DNA of 51,746 bases from positions 1 to 51,746 of the forward strand of contig JAIESC010000074.1 of NCBI GenBank assembly GCA_019746355.1. Reading direction: 5' to 3'. Positions 38,058 to 46,663 of this stretch are shown here, one piece after another. The notes under the pieces are model-generated. The model searched no databases. It saw nothing but the letters and a program-made list of their open reading frames with translations, and was not told where the DNA came from. Within the stretch, counting starts at the first letter, position 1. The number at the start of each line of letters is the position of its first letter. The position numbers and the translations under genes were made by a program. This DNA comes from Xanthobacteraceae bacterium (GTDB lineage Bacteria > Pseudomonadota > Alphaproteobacteria > Rhizobiales > Xanthobacteraceae).

Positions 38058-38173
38058 AGCGTTGATCTAATTGGGGCAGCGGACACAGACCATTGAAATC
38101 GTCGTGATCATAACACAGCGTTATCGTCAAGTTGCCTTTTCAAAGCCCGTTCGATGGGAGTAACCTTGCCAAC

Positions 38174-38803
38174 ATGAAACTCACACGCAAAGTGCTGCAG
38201 AAGCAGCAAGGCAGTTCCGGCAAGGGGCGCGGCTTCCTCGACGGGCAGATGCTGATCGCGTCGCCCGGCATGCGGGACGAACGCTTCGCGCGCACCGTGA
38301 TCTACATGTGCGCGCACTCGTCGGAGGGCGCGATGGGCATCGTCGTCAATCAGCCTGCGCCGCACATCAGCTTCTCCGAGCTGCTGGTCAAGCTCGACGT
38401 GATCCCCGAGAAGGACAAGATCCAGCTTCCGAACCGCGCCGACGTCACCGTGCTGCGGGGCGGACCGGTCGAGACCGAGCGCGGCTTCGTGCTGCACAGC
38501 GCCGACTTCTTCATCGAGAACTCGACGCTGCCGATCGACGAAGGCATCTGCCTCACCGCGACGCTCGATATCCTCAAGGCGATCGCGCGCGGCACCGGGC
38601 CGGCCAGCGCCATCCTCGCGCTCGGCTATGCCGGCTGGTCGCCGGGCCAGCTCGAGAACGAGATGCAGCAGAACGGCTGGCTGCATTGCAGCGCCGATCC
38701 CGAGCTGATCTTCGGGCTGGACATCGAGGCGAAATACGACCGGGCGCTCCGCAAGATCGGCGTTCGCCCCGGCATGCTGTCCAGCGAAGTCGGCCACGCC
38801 TGA
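38174..38803 (+). CDS. YqgE/AlgH family protein
   Basis: 209 residues from the ATG at 38174. The family pattern is clear: [42 protein letters not shown] at the N-terminus (long conserved stretch), then [16 protein letters not shown] and [17 protein letters not shown]. The cellular function of YqgE remains unassigned; the AlgH name comes from alginate regulation in Pseudomonas. Its upstream gap contains a small inverted repeat ATAAC-N5-GTTAT (38110-38124). Confidence 0.9.
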   Translation: MKLTRKVLQKQQGSSGKGRGFLDGQMLIASPGMRDERFARTVIYMCAHSSEGAMGIVVNQPAPHISFSELLVKLDVIPEKDKIQLPNRADVTVLRGGPVETERGFVLHSADFFIENSTLPIDEGICLTATLDILKAIARGTGPASAILALGYAGWSPGQLENEMQQNGWLHCSADPELIFGLDIEAKYDRALRKIGVRPGMLSSEVGHA

Positions 38804-38810
38804 TCCCATC

Positions 38811-39572
38811 ATGCCGGCAGCCCGCACCGGACTGCTGGTCGCCGCCCTCGCGACGGCCGTTCCGGCCGACGCCGCCGAGATCAACGTGATCGCCGCGGGC
38901 GCGGTGCGCGGCGTGGTCGGCGGCATGATCGACGACTACGCCAAATCGAGCGGCCACAAGTTCAACTTCACCGTCGGCCCGACCGGGCTGCTGCGCGACA
39001 CCATCGCATCGGGAAAGGCGGCGGACCTGATCATCGCCTCCGCCCCGCTGATGGCCGAGCTCGAGAAGACCGGAAGGATCACGCCGGGCAGCCGCGTCGA
39101 CATCGGCCGCGTCGGGCTCGGCGTCGTGGTGAAGGCCGGCGCGCCGGTGCCGGACGTCTCCACTCCCGACGCGGTGAAGCAGGCGCTGGTGAAAGCGGCG
39201 AGCATCGCCTATTCCGATCCCAAGCTCGGCGCGACCTCGACGACGCACCTGATGAAGATCGCCGACGAGTTTGGCATCAAGGACGAGGTGATGCGCAAGG
39301 GCGTGCCGTCCGCCGGCGGCAATGACTCCGCCGAGAAGGTCGCAAACGGCCAGGCCGAAATCGCGATCGCCCCGATCAGCGACGTCCATGCGAAAGATGC
39401 CCGGCTTGCGGGTCCGCTCCCCGAAGCGATCCAGCTCTGGACGGTTTACGCCGCTGCGATCCCGGCGAGCAGCAGCGAGCCCGAGCATGCCCGCGCCTTC
39501 GTTGCGGCCCTGACGGGACCGGCGATGCGCGAGCACTGGACCAAGGCCGGCTGGCAGCCCGCACCAAAGTAG
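38811..39572 (+). CDS. ModA-like periplasmic substrate-binding protein
   Basis: 253 residues. A signal peptide (1-22, cleavage ADA/AEI) precedes a type II periplasmic binding fold with INVIAAGAVRGVVGGMIDDYAK and DLIIASAPLMAELEKTGRI, related to molybdate-binding ModA. No ModB/ModC genes follow, so it may be one of the orphan ModA-like proteins whose ligand is uncertain. It starts seven bases after yqgE, so the two may share a transcript. Confidence 0.85.
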   Translation: MPAARTGLLVAALATAVPADAAEINVIAAGAVRGVVGGMIDDYAKSSGHKFNFTVGPTGLLRDTIASGKAADLIIASAPLMAELEKTGRITPGSRVDIGRVGLGVVVKAGAPVPDVSTPDAVKQALVKAASIAYSDPKLGATSTTHLMKIADEFGIKDEVMRKGVPSAGGNDSAEKVANGQAEIAIAPISDVHAKDARLAGPLPEAIQLWTVYAAAIPASSSEPEHARAFVAALTGPAMREHWTKAGWQPAPK

Positions 39573-39597
39573 CGGCGGTCGCGGAAGGGCCAAGCCA

Positions 39598-39864
39598 ATG
39601 CGGGATATTGGCGAGTACTTGCGAGCCTACCGGGCTTACGTCTCGGCCAGCCATGGTTGGGCAAAAGCCCTCATTGTTGCACTGGTCTGGATTGCGGGAA
39701 TGTTTGTCCCGCATGCCGCAAGGACGTTCGTGCAGTTGCCGGGTTGGCTGCCGTTCATCTGGATGGTGTGTTGGGCGCTGCTTGGTTATGTGTTTGCGCC
39801 TTACGGAATGTGGAAGCATCACCGCGCCCAGATCGCCAACTCAAGTGAGCCAGAGCGGAAATAG
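39598..39864 (+). CDS. Small two-helix membrane protein
   Basis: 88 residues: two hydrophobic segments (WAKALIVALVWIAGMFV and WLPFIWMVCWALLGYVFAPYG) and a polar C-terminus. I recognise no family. Composition is less GC-rich than its neighbours. It follows the ModA-like gene by 25 bases and ends the conserved block; everything after it is non-coding or accessory. Confidence 0.6.
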   Translation: MRDIGEYLRAYRAYVSASHGWAKALIVALVWIAGMFVPHAARTFVQLPGWLPFIWMVCWALLGYVFAPYGMWKHHRAQIANSSEPERK

Positions 39865-40616
39865 GCGAAGCGGCTGTGCGATGTTCCTCCTGTCCAGATC
39901 GACGTGGCGTGCGCGCCTCGCCTCCGCTCAATGCGAGCAGTGCAGGGTGGGCAAAACCGAAGCGGCGTGTCCACGCCGTCGCGCGAACGAGAAGTCGCGC
40001 CGAACAAGAAGACGTGGGCCCGGCGCTTGCGCGCCTTGGTCCACCCTACAGCGCTGCCCGTGTCGCATGGGTGTGCGTCCGTAACTGATTCACGTTGTCA
40101 AACAGCCCGGCGGCCGCCTTCGCTCGCCATGGCGCGTCGAAGACGCGCGTGAACGCGCTGGTGGCGAACTACGGCGCGCCAAGGACAAGCGTCAGCGCTC
40201 CGGGGAAATGCTCGGCACCCGGCCGCCGTCCGTCCTGTCCGCCTCGAAACAGATCGAGGAGGGTGAAGCGCCGCGAAGCGCTGGTGCGGAACGCCGCACC
40301 CGTGGCCACCTTGCGGTCAGGCCAGTCCCTTCAGCGGAAGGGACTGCCGGCCCATGACGCGGGCCGGCGCGCCTTGCGGCGCTTCACCGCGGTGATTTCC
40401 GTGGAGCCTGGCCCCACACGCTCGGGTCGCGCTTTCGTGCCGGCGAGATTGTTCACCGGTCGTACAGCTGGCTCCCAGCTAGCGGGTCATAGTGCCCAAA
40501 GGCGGGGTCCCGAGGCGCCCCGAGGTGTCCGGGTGACAAGCCCGGACCCGCAGGCACCGCTCCCCGCTCCACCAACAGCTGTCTCCGGTGACGCCCTCGA
40601 ACGAGCGGGGATGCCA
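39865..40616. other. Gene-poor region with many stem-loops
   Basis: About 750 bases without a convincing gene. From left to right it holds an inverted repeat (AGGGTGG 39944-39950, CCACCCT 40041-40047), the second copy of a 42-bp repeat module (40125-40166), perfect stems at 40323-40346 and 40346-40368, and stems at 40466-40480, 40527-40547 and 40562-40610. All the last five lie downstream of the minus-strand LexA-box promoter at 40618-40646. Two minus-strand mini-ORFs with GTG starts overlap by GTGA (40453-40572, 39 codons; 40331-40456, 41 codons). I see no family resemblance or ribosome site for them. Confidence 0.55.
40125..40166. repeat. 42-bp repeat module, copy 2
   Basis: Identical to 35056-35097 at 40 of 42 positions, here without the flanking CATTCCGGG palindromes. 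Confidence 0.75.
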
Positions 40617-40617
40617 C

Positions 40618-40646
40618 TCTAATAGAACAAAAAGAGAACATGTCAA
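40618..40646 (-). promoter_or_regulatory. Minus-strand sigma-70 promoter with internal LexA box
   Basis: On the minus strand: -35 TTGACA (40646-40641), a 17-base spacer, and -10 ATTAGA (40623-40618). The spacer contains GTTC-N7-GTTC (40639-40625), the alphaproteobacterial LexA (SOS) operator. Predicted start near 40611. Both elements are near perfect and positioned for classic repression by promoter occlusion. Confidence 0.7.
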
Positions 40647-40727
40647 CCCCGCGCCCCGAAGCTGCCCGCCCGGGCCGGCACCTCAAATTTCCTCACGATG
40701 CGTAGAGTCCTCGCGGATTCAACAAAG

Positions 40728-40747
40728 TCTCACAACGCATAACGGGC
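40728..40747 (+). promoter_or_regulatory. Repeated regulatory element, copy A
   Basis: TCTCACAACGCATAACGGGC, 60 bases before the ATG of the flavin reductase gene. A degenerate extra half (CTCACGATGCGTAGAG) lies 37 bases further upstream. Confidence 0.65.
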
Positions 40748-40807
40748 GCTTCCTGGATCGCGGCAATAAGTATCTGCGCAGCCGAAGCCGACGCGCAGGA
40801 GACAATC

Positions 40808-41389
40808 ATGAGTCTGTTGATCCCGGTCATCCTCGGATCCGTTCGATCGGACCGCCAGGGCATCAAGGCTGCGCGCTTCATCATCGGGCAGCTCAAAGCC
40901 CGCGGTCACCAACCCGTCCTGGTCGACCCATTGGAAAAGCGGTTGCCGCTGCTCGATCGCATGTACAAGGAATACCCGTCCGGACAGGCACCGGCCGTTC
41001 TGGAAGAGCTCGCGGGCCTCTACCGGCGCGCCGACGGCTTCATGATCGTCACGGCGGAGTACAACCAGTCCGTTCCGCCGGCGCTGAAGAACCTGCTCGA
41101 CCACTTCCTCGAGGAGTACTTCTGGCGGCCTTCGGCGATCGTCAGCTACTCCGCCGGCCGGTTCGGCGGCGTCCGGGCCGCGGTCACGCTGCGGACAGTT
41201 CTCGCCGAGCTCGGCATGCCGAGCGTCCCTTCAATCCTGGCGATCCCGACGATCGGCACGGCGCTGTCCGACGACGGCACGCCATCAGAGGCATGGATCG
41301 AGAAGGCCGGCGCGCGATTCCTCGCCGAGTTCGAGTGGTATGCCGAGGCGCTGCGCGCCAAACGAAATTTGGGACCGACGCCATATTGA
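40808..41389 (+). CDS. NAD(P)H-dependent FMN reductase
   Basis: 193 residues of the flavodoxin-like NADPH-dependent FMN reductase/azoreductase family. The phosphate-binding loop is VILGSVRSDRQGIKAARF, and flavin contacts are in TAEYNQSVPPALKNLLDHF and SYSAGRFGGVRAAVTLR. Members reduce FMN, quinones or azo dyes. No signal peptide, so cytoplasmic. It is preceded by copy A of the four-copy element and followed by about 100 bases to a convergent small gene. Confidence 0.9.
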   Translation: MSLLIPVILGSVRSDRQGIKAARFIIGQLKARGHQPVLVDPLEKRLPLLDRMYKEYPSGQAPAVLEELAGLYRRADGFMIVTAEYNQSVPPALKNLLDHFLEEYFWRPSAIVSYSAGRFGGVRAAVTLRTVLAELGMPSVPSILAIPTIGTALSDDGTPSEAWIEKAGARFLAEFEWYAEALRAKRNLGPTPY

Positions 41390-41488
41390 TGGGATCGCGA
41401 TCGGCCTGATGAACGTCTACAACCGAACGGCCATCAGCTTCCGGAGCACGCCACAGGCCGCGCTCGAAAACCTAAAAGGGTCGAGCGC

Positions 41489-41746
41489 TCAATGGCGATT
41501 TTCAATGTCGCCGTTTACGCCACTGCACCGGGCGTAGCAGGTTCGTGAGCAGCTTGCACCGCTGCTTCCAGCGGAACCACATTGGGCGGAGCATGCATCG
41601 AAGCAGGCCGGAGCGCGGCCGGTCTGCGCGGCGCGCCTTTGTGCGACTGCGTCGTCGCCCACGAACAAGGGAACGAGCAGGAGCAACGCGAGGCCAGCTC
41701 CTGCGCCGGCAACCATCTTCCGCAAGCGGCGTCGTACAGACCACAT
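41489..41746 (-). CDS. Small exported cysteine-rich protein
   Basis: 85 residues from the ATG at 41746, with GGAG about 7 bases upstream (an ATG at 41758 is possible). A basic start (MWSVRRRLRK) and hydrophobic core (AGAGAGLALLLLVPLFV) form a signal peptide with cleavage near AVA/QRR. The short mature part has six cysteines in two C-x3-C-x3-C groups (48/52/56 and 66/70/74). It lies 35 bases after the stop of the large STAND regulator on the same strand, so it is probably co-transcribed. I know no function for such peptides. Confidence 0.6.
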   Translation of the reverse strand: MWSVRRRLRKMVAGAGAGLALLLLVPLFVGDDAVAQRRAAQTGRAPACFDACSAQCGSAGSSGASCSRTCYARCSGVNGDIENRH

Positions 41747-41781
41747 GGAATGCTCCATCTCACGAAGACGTCTACTGGAGG

Positions 41782-44652
41782 TCAGCTTAAGGTCGCCAGC
41801 GTGCGTTCAGCGGCTTTCAGATCGGGCAGATCGGTGCCCTCGGTGAATTGCTCGAAGACCGGTTGCAACAGGGCACGCGCCTCCCTGGAGCGCCCCTGCC
41901 CGGCCCACAGCGCCGCGAGATCGGTCGCGGTTCGCAGCTCCCACGCCCGCGCGCCCTGGCGGCGGCTCAATTCAAGCGACTGCGTGAAGCAAGCTTCCGC
42001 CTCGTCAACGCGCCGCTGCGGCACCGCAAGAAGCAGGTCGCCCTTCATCCGCAGCAATTCAGGCATGTCAGACAACGCGCCGCTCGACTCGACCAGCCCG
42101 TCTGTCTCGTCGATCAGGGCCAAGGCTTCGGCGAATCGACCGAGCGCCGCAAATCCGCGAGCGAGCGCGATGTTGAAGGTTACGGTCAGAAGCTCGTACC
42201 GCGCCGCGTGCAGTGTCTCCAGGCATCGTTGCAGGCTCTCGACCCCGGCCCTCGCATCGCCCCGGCGAATGGCAATTGCAGCCTTGTAACCGCGTCCGAG
42301 CGCGAGATAGGGCCCCATCGCCTGGGTCTCGGCATGGGAGATCAGCAAATCCGTATTCGCATCGGCGCTTTGCAGATCGCCGGCGCGCAGGAATACCGAG
42401 ACGGCCCAAACCAACGTCCTGGATATCGCCACCGGATGCCCCATCGACAGGGCTTCCTTGACGCTCTGGTTTGCGAGCTCCAGGGCCTGAACCGGACGGC
42501 CTTGCAACCACAGGGTCCGTGCCAAAGCGATACCGGCGTAATTGTAGTGCTCATAGTCGACGTAAATCGTGCTGGTCGGCCGGTGGCCCGGCCCGCTCCG
42601 CAGCGCAGCCTCCAACTCCGCGCGAGCGCCGCCAAGATCTCCGGCATGGTGCAGCGCGCTCCCCACGAGGCAATGAGCCAGCCCGAGCGCCGCCGGCGTC
42701 GCAATAGCTTCGGCAACCGGGAGACTGCGCGTTGCGTAGTGCAGCGCGGCTCTGAAATCTCCAATCCGGTGGTGGAACATGTGCAGCAGGTTCAACAGCT
42801 GCAACTGGTCGGGCGCCTCACCACGCGCTTCGGCAATCGTAAGGCTTCTGTCCAGGGCCAGCCGCGCCGCTTCGCCGTTGCCGCGCGTGAACATCAACGC
42901 CACGCCCAGCACCGCCTGAAGGCGCATCTCTTCGGCCCCGCCGCGCGTGGCTTCGTCGAGCGCAAGGATTGCACGTTCGGACCAGCGGTGCCCCTCCGGG
43001 AGCAGAGACATCGCCAGAAAGACCGGTGCGGCGGCGGCGGCAAGCCGAACGCCGATCTCAATATTGCCGGTGTCGCCAAAGGACCATTCCAACGCCGCCC
43101 GGACGTTGTTGAGACCGGCAAAGTAAGGCGCGCGCTGCGTGCCGTTCGAATAGGTCGGCCATTCGGCTCCGGTCTGCTCCAGCCAGCGCTGGTAGTAGGT
43201 CGCGTGGCGCACGGCCAGATCGGTGGCTTCAGCCGCGTCCATATCGATGTCGCGGGCATAGGCGCGCGTCGTGTCGAGCAGCCGGTAGCGCATCATCGCC
43301 CCGATCGGGCGGGTGGCCAACATCGACTTGGCGACGAGGCTGTCGATCGCACCGAACACAGCCGATCGATCGAGCGGCGGGCTGGTGACGACGTCCAGCG
43401 CTGCATCGAGCGTGAAATGTCCAACGAGGACGGCGAGCCGGCGAAGCACCAAACGCTCCACGTCGGACAAAAGTCCGTAGCTCCAGTCGAGCGTGGCCTG
43501 CAGTGTCTTCTGGCGCGGCGGTGCCGTGCGTGACCCCTGCCACAGCCGTGTCAGACTTTGGTCGAGAAGCGTGGCGGTCTGCTGCAAGCCGTGGGACTCG
43601 ACCCGCCGCGCTGCGAGCTCGATCGCAAGCGCGACGCCGTCAAGCTTGCGGCAGATATCGGCGACAATCGGCGCTTCCGCATCGCTGAGATCGAGGCGCG
43701 CACCGCTCGCGATCGCGCGCTCCATGAACAGCTGAATTGCCGGAAACTGCTGGACCGTTGCCGCCGTGAGCCCCGGGCCGTCCGGCGGGCACGCCAGCGC
43801 GTCCAGCCGGTAGATGTGCTCGCCTTCTACCCGCAGCGCCTCGCGGCTTGTCGCCAGGATGTGGACCTGTGGCGCAGCCTCGATGATGCTTGCCGCGAGC
43901 ACGGCGACTGCTTCCACCAGATGCTCGCAAGTATCGAGGATCAAAAGAATTCGCCTGCCTTTCAAAAACGCAATGAGACCCGGCGTCGGATCCTCCGACT
44001 GAACCGATACCCCCAGCATCGACGTGACAGCCGTTGCCGCGAGTTTCGGATCGGCGAGCATCCCAAAATCAACGAACAGAACCGAGCCCGCGAACGCCTC
44101 TGACAAGTGATGGGCCACGGCGATCGCGACGGTCGTCTTGCCGACGCCGCCTGAGCCGACAATGGTGACGAGGCGCGACGCGGACAGGTCTGCCGCCAAC
44201 CTCCGAACGTCGTCATCGCGGCCGACCATTCGGCTCAGGCGGCCGGGAAGGTTGGCGTGCGGAAAACTGGCGGCGGCGGCCGTAGCAGGAGCAGACGCTG
44301 GCTCGGGCGCGCTGCTGGCGCGCGTGACCGGCGCGACGAAGCAATAGCCGCGTCCCGCCAGCGTCGTAATGTACCGCGCCCCGTTCTTGCCATCGCCCAG
44401 CGCCTTGCGGAGGCTCGTCATATGAAAGCGCAAGCTGCCTTCCTCGACGGTGACGTCGGGCCAGACCCGCGCCATCAGGTCCTTCTTGCTGACGACCTGG
44501 TTCGGCGTGGAAATCAGCGCAATCAGAATGTCGAGCGCGCGCGCACCCAACTCCACGGGCGCGCCCCCGTTCGTAAGGAGCCGTTCGCTCGCGACCAAAT
44601 TGAAAGGACCAAACGACAACACGTCTTTGGTCTGAACTGCCGCTGTCGCCAT
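41782..44652 (-). CDS. Winged-helix / STAND (NB-ARC) ATPase / TPR-like regulator
   Basis: 956 residues from the ATG at 44652. Residues 12-108 form an OmpR/PhoB-type winged helix (ARALDILIALISTPNQVVSK, LRKALGDGKNGARYITTLAG, RGYCFVAPV). An AP-rich linker follows. The ATPase core (about 142-450) has Walker A GSGGVGKTT at 166-174, Walker B RRILLILD ending at 240, and the later GVALAIELAARRV typical of STAND/NB-ARC proteins. The remainder (about 560-950) is helical repeats like TPRs, as in MalT or AfsR relatives. Such proteins are ligand-triggered, ATP-dependent activators. It is divergent from a gene with copy B of the repeated element, 167 bases from its start, and is the best candidate to read that element. 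Confidence 0.88.
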   Translation of the reverse strand: MATAAVQTKDVLSFGPFNLVASERLLTNGGAPVELGARALDILIALISTPNQVVSKKDLMARVWPDVTVEEGSLRFHMTSLRKALGDGKNGARYITTLAGRGYCFVAPVTRASSAPEPASAPATAAAASFPHANLPGRLSRMVGRDDDVRRLAADLSASRLVTIVGSGGVGKTTVAIAVAHHLSEAFAGSVLFVDFGMLADPKLAATAVTSMLGVSVQSEDPTPGLIAFLKGRRILLILDTCEHLVEAVAVLAASIIEAAPQVHILATSREALRVEGEHIYRLDALACPPDGPGLTAATVQQFPAIQLFMERAIASGARLDLSDAEAPIVADICRKLDGVALAIELAARRVESHGLQQTATLLDQSLTRLWQGSRTAPPRQKTLQATLDWSYGLLSDVERLVLRRLAVLVGHFTLDAALDVVTSPPLDRSAVFGAIDSLVAKSMLATRPIGAMMRYRLLDTTRAYARDIDMDAAEATDLAVRHATYYQRWLEQTGAEWPTYSNGTQRAPYFAGLNNVRAALEWSFGDTGNIEIGVRLAAAAAPVFLAMSLLPEGHRWSERAILALDEATRGGAEEMRLQAVLGVALMFTRGNGEAARLALDRSLTIAEARGEAPDQLQLLNLLHMFHHRIGDFRAALHYATRSLPVAEAIATPAALGLAHCLVGSALHHAGDLGGARAELEAALRSGPGHRPTSTIYVDYEHYNYAGIALARTLWLQGRPVQALELANQSVKEALSMGHPVAISRTLVWAVSVFLRAGDLQSADANTDLLISHAETQAMGPYLALGRGYKAAIAIRRGDARAGVESLQRCLETLHAARYELLTVTFNIALARGFAALGRFAEALALIDETDGLVESSGALSDMPELLRMKGDLLLAVPQRRVDEAEACFTQSLELSRRQGARAWELRTATDLAALWAGQGRSREARALLQPVFEQFTEGTDLPDLKAAERTLATLS

Positions 44653-44818
44653 GGCGTCTGGTTTGGGAGCCGCCGGTTCCCGTCCGCATTCAAGGCAATG
44701 CCGGGAACTTAGGGCAAAGGCAGCCCCTGCACCATACAGAGGGCGGTGATCGGACGTTCCGGCCCCTGGCACGCCACAATCGGCGAAGAATGCGGGTCGC
44801 TGTCAGCGTCTAACAGCA

Positions 44819-44838
44819 TCTCACGACGCATAACGGGT
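44819..44838 (+). promoter_or_regulatory. Repeated regulatory element, copy B
   Basis: TCTCACGACGCATAACGGGT, 62 bases before the small secreted protein gene and in the divergent gap with the STAND regulator. CTAACAGCA directly upstream is shared with copies C and, nearly, D. Confidence 0.65.
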
Positions 44839-44900
44839 GTTCCCGCCGCGACGGACGTATCTCAGCTCCGGTGAAACCGCCTTCACGATGGAGCACGAAA

Positions 44901-45179
44901 ATGATCACTCTCTCGAACATCACCGCCGGGCTGGTGCTCGGCCTGGTCGTCACCAGCACGTTGCCGGCACTCGGCGCGAGCCGCGTCGTCCCGCCCGGCC
45001 ATAAGGCGCGGGCCCAGGCGATCACGCAGGACGTCGGCGGCGGCATCGTCTCGCCGAACCGCGCCCGAGCGCTGCGCGAGTGCAACGACAAGGCCGTGCG
45101 CCTTCTCGATTACCTCTGGGGCGTCTCCCAGTGGGACGCCTATCGCGCCTGCATGGCCGGGCACGGCGAGGCCGAGTGA
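44901..45179 (+). CDS. Small secreted protein
   Basis: 92 residues from the ATG at 44901, with GGAG 9 bases upstream. A signal peptide (1-26, cleavage near LGA/SRV) leads to a mature domain with two cysteines in RALRECNDKAVRLLDYLWG and YRACMAGHGEAE. This is the pattern of small periplasmic proteins common in Bradyrhizobium-like genomes, of unknown function. It is preceded by copy B of the four-copy element. Confidence 0.75.
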   Translation: MITLSNITAGLVLGLVVTSTLPALGASRVVPPGHKARAQAITQDVGGGIVSPNRARALRECNDKAVRLLDYLWGVSQWDAYRACMAGHGEAE

Positions 45180-45247
45180 GGCAGGGCCGCGGCAAACCCG
45201 GCGGCCGCGCGAGGCGCCTCCGCCACCGACATCTGCGGCTAACAGCA

Positions 45248-45267
45248 TCTCACAACGCATAACGGGC
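45248..45267 (+). promoter_or_regulatory. Repeated regulatory element, copy C
   Basis: TCTCACAACGCATAACGGGC, 77 bases before the epoxide hydrolase ATG. Similarity to copy D extends about 20 bases either side (GCGGCTAACA upstream; CGGGCGTAG-TGTTGG-CAGCCAA downstream). Confidence 0.7.
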
Positions 45268-45344
45268 GATTTCCTGCGCGCGGGCGTAGCTGTTGGGCCA
45301 GCCAAAGGTCAGGCCAAAACCGCCACGAAACCGAGGGAGATCCC

Positions 45345-46640
45345 ATGAATACCGCAGAAGCAATCGACCAGGGTCGTCGCCGGCTGTTGGGCATGACCGC
45401 GGTGGGCATCGCTGCGAGCACCGCGAGCCTGATCCCATCATCACTGGCTGCGGCGGCCGCGGCCGACGCCATCCGCCCGTTCCGCGTCAATATACCGGAG
45501 GAGCAACTCGCCGATCTCCGCCGGCGCATCGCCGCCACGCGATGGCCCGATCGCGAGACCGTCAACGACCGGTCGCAGGGCGTGCAGCTCAAGAACCTTC
45601 AGGAGGTCGTGCGCTACTGGGGCACGGACTACGACTGGCGCAAGGCCGAGGCCAGGCTCAACGCCCTGCCCCAGTTCATCACCGAGATCGACGGGCTCGA
45701 CATCCACTTCATCCACGTGCGCTCGCGGCATCCGAACGCATTGCCGCTGATCATGACGCACGGCTGGCCCGGCTCGGTGTTCGAGTTGCTCAAGACCGTC
45801 GGTCCGCTCACCGATCCCACGGCCCACGGTGGACGCGCGGAGGACGCATTCGATCTCGTGTTGCCCTCGATGCCGGGCTACGGGTTCTCCGGCAAGCCAA
45901 AGGGCACGGGCTGGAATCCGGACCGCATCGCGCGCGCCTGGGCCGAACTGATGAAGCGCCTGGGCTACACGCGCTACGTCGCCCAGGGCGGCGACTGGGG
46001 CGCGCCGGTCTCGGGCGCGATGGCGCGCCAGGCGCCGGCCGGATTGCTCGGCATCCACATCAATTTGCCGGCGACGGTACCGGTGGACATCGCCACAGTG
46101 CTCGCCGGCGGCGGGCCCGCGCCCGCAGGCCTCACCGAGAAGGAACGCGCGGCATTCGCCTCGCTCAACACCTTCTACAAGAAGCACCGGGCCTACGCCG
46201 CGATGATGGGCACGCGGCCGCAGACGATCGGCTACGCCTTGACGGACTCGCCCGTGGGCCTTGCCGCCTGGATGTACGACTACAACAACGGCGAGCCCGA
46301 ACGCCTGCTCACCAGAGACGAGATGCTGGACGACGTCACGCTGTACTGGCTGACGAACAGCGCGACCTCGTCGGCGCGGCTCTACTGGGAAACCGCCGGC
46401 CAAAGCGTTCTGCTCGCGGCTGCGCAGAAGACCGCCGAGATCTCGCTGCCGGTCGCCATCACGGTGTTTCCGGAGGAGGTCTATCGCGCCCCGGAAACCT
46501 GGGCCCGGCGCGCCTACCGCAACCTCGTCTACTTCCACGAGGTCGACAAGGGCGGACACTTCGCGGCCTGGGAAGAGCCGCAGCTCTTCAGTGCCGAGAT
46601 CCGAGCCGCGTTCGGATCACTTCGGCCGGCAGGGAGGTAA
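45345..46640 (+). CDS. Exported epoxide hydrolase (EHN-type alpha/beta hydrolase)
   Basis: 431 residues. A twin-arginine-type leader (RRRLLGMTAVG, cleavage near residue 40) suggests Tat export. The epoxide hydrolase N-terminal domain (FRVNIPEEQLADLRRRI, about 46-150) precedes the alpha/beta core with oxyanion motif HGWPGS, nucleophile Asp in GGDWGAP and catalytic His in DKGGHFAAWEEP. Enzymes of this type open epoxides to diols. It is preceded by copy C of the four-copy element. Confidence 0.9.
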   Translation: MNTAEAIDQGRRRLLGMTAVGIAASTASLIPSSLAAAAAADAIRPFRVNIPEEQLADLRRRIAATRWPDRETVNDRSQGVQLKNLQEVVRYWGTDYDWRKAEARLNALPQFITEIDGLDIHFIHVRSRHPNALPLIMTHGWPGSVFELLKTVGPLTDPTAHGGRAEDAFDLVLPSMPGYGFSGKPKGTGWNPDRIARAWAELMKRLGYTRYVAQGGDWGAPVSGAMARQAPAGLLGIHINLPATVPVDIATVLAGGGPAPAGLTEKERAAFASLNTFYKKHRAYAAMMGTRPQTIGYALTDSPVGLAAWMYDYNNGEPERLLTRDEMLDDVTLYWLTNSATSSARLYWETAGQSVLLAAAQKTAEISLPVAITVFPEEVYRAPETWARRAYRNLVYFHEVDKGGHFAAWEEPQLFSAEIRAAFGSLRPAGR

Positions 46641-46663
46641 AGCGACAGCAGCGGCTAACACCA

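Noticed and set aside
40090..40620. tmRNA, RNase P RNA or SRP RNA in the structured region
   Set aside because: None of the conserved cores of these RNAs could be found on either strand. Only hairpins are visible.
41545..42289. Plus-strand proteins opposite the Cys-rich peptide and regulator end
   Set aside because: Arg/Ser-rich translations with no start context; the minus strand has a signal peptide and a large multidomain protein instead.
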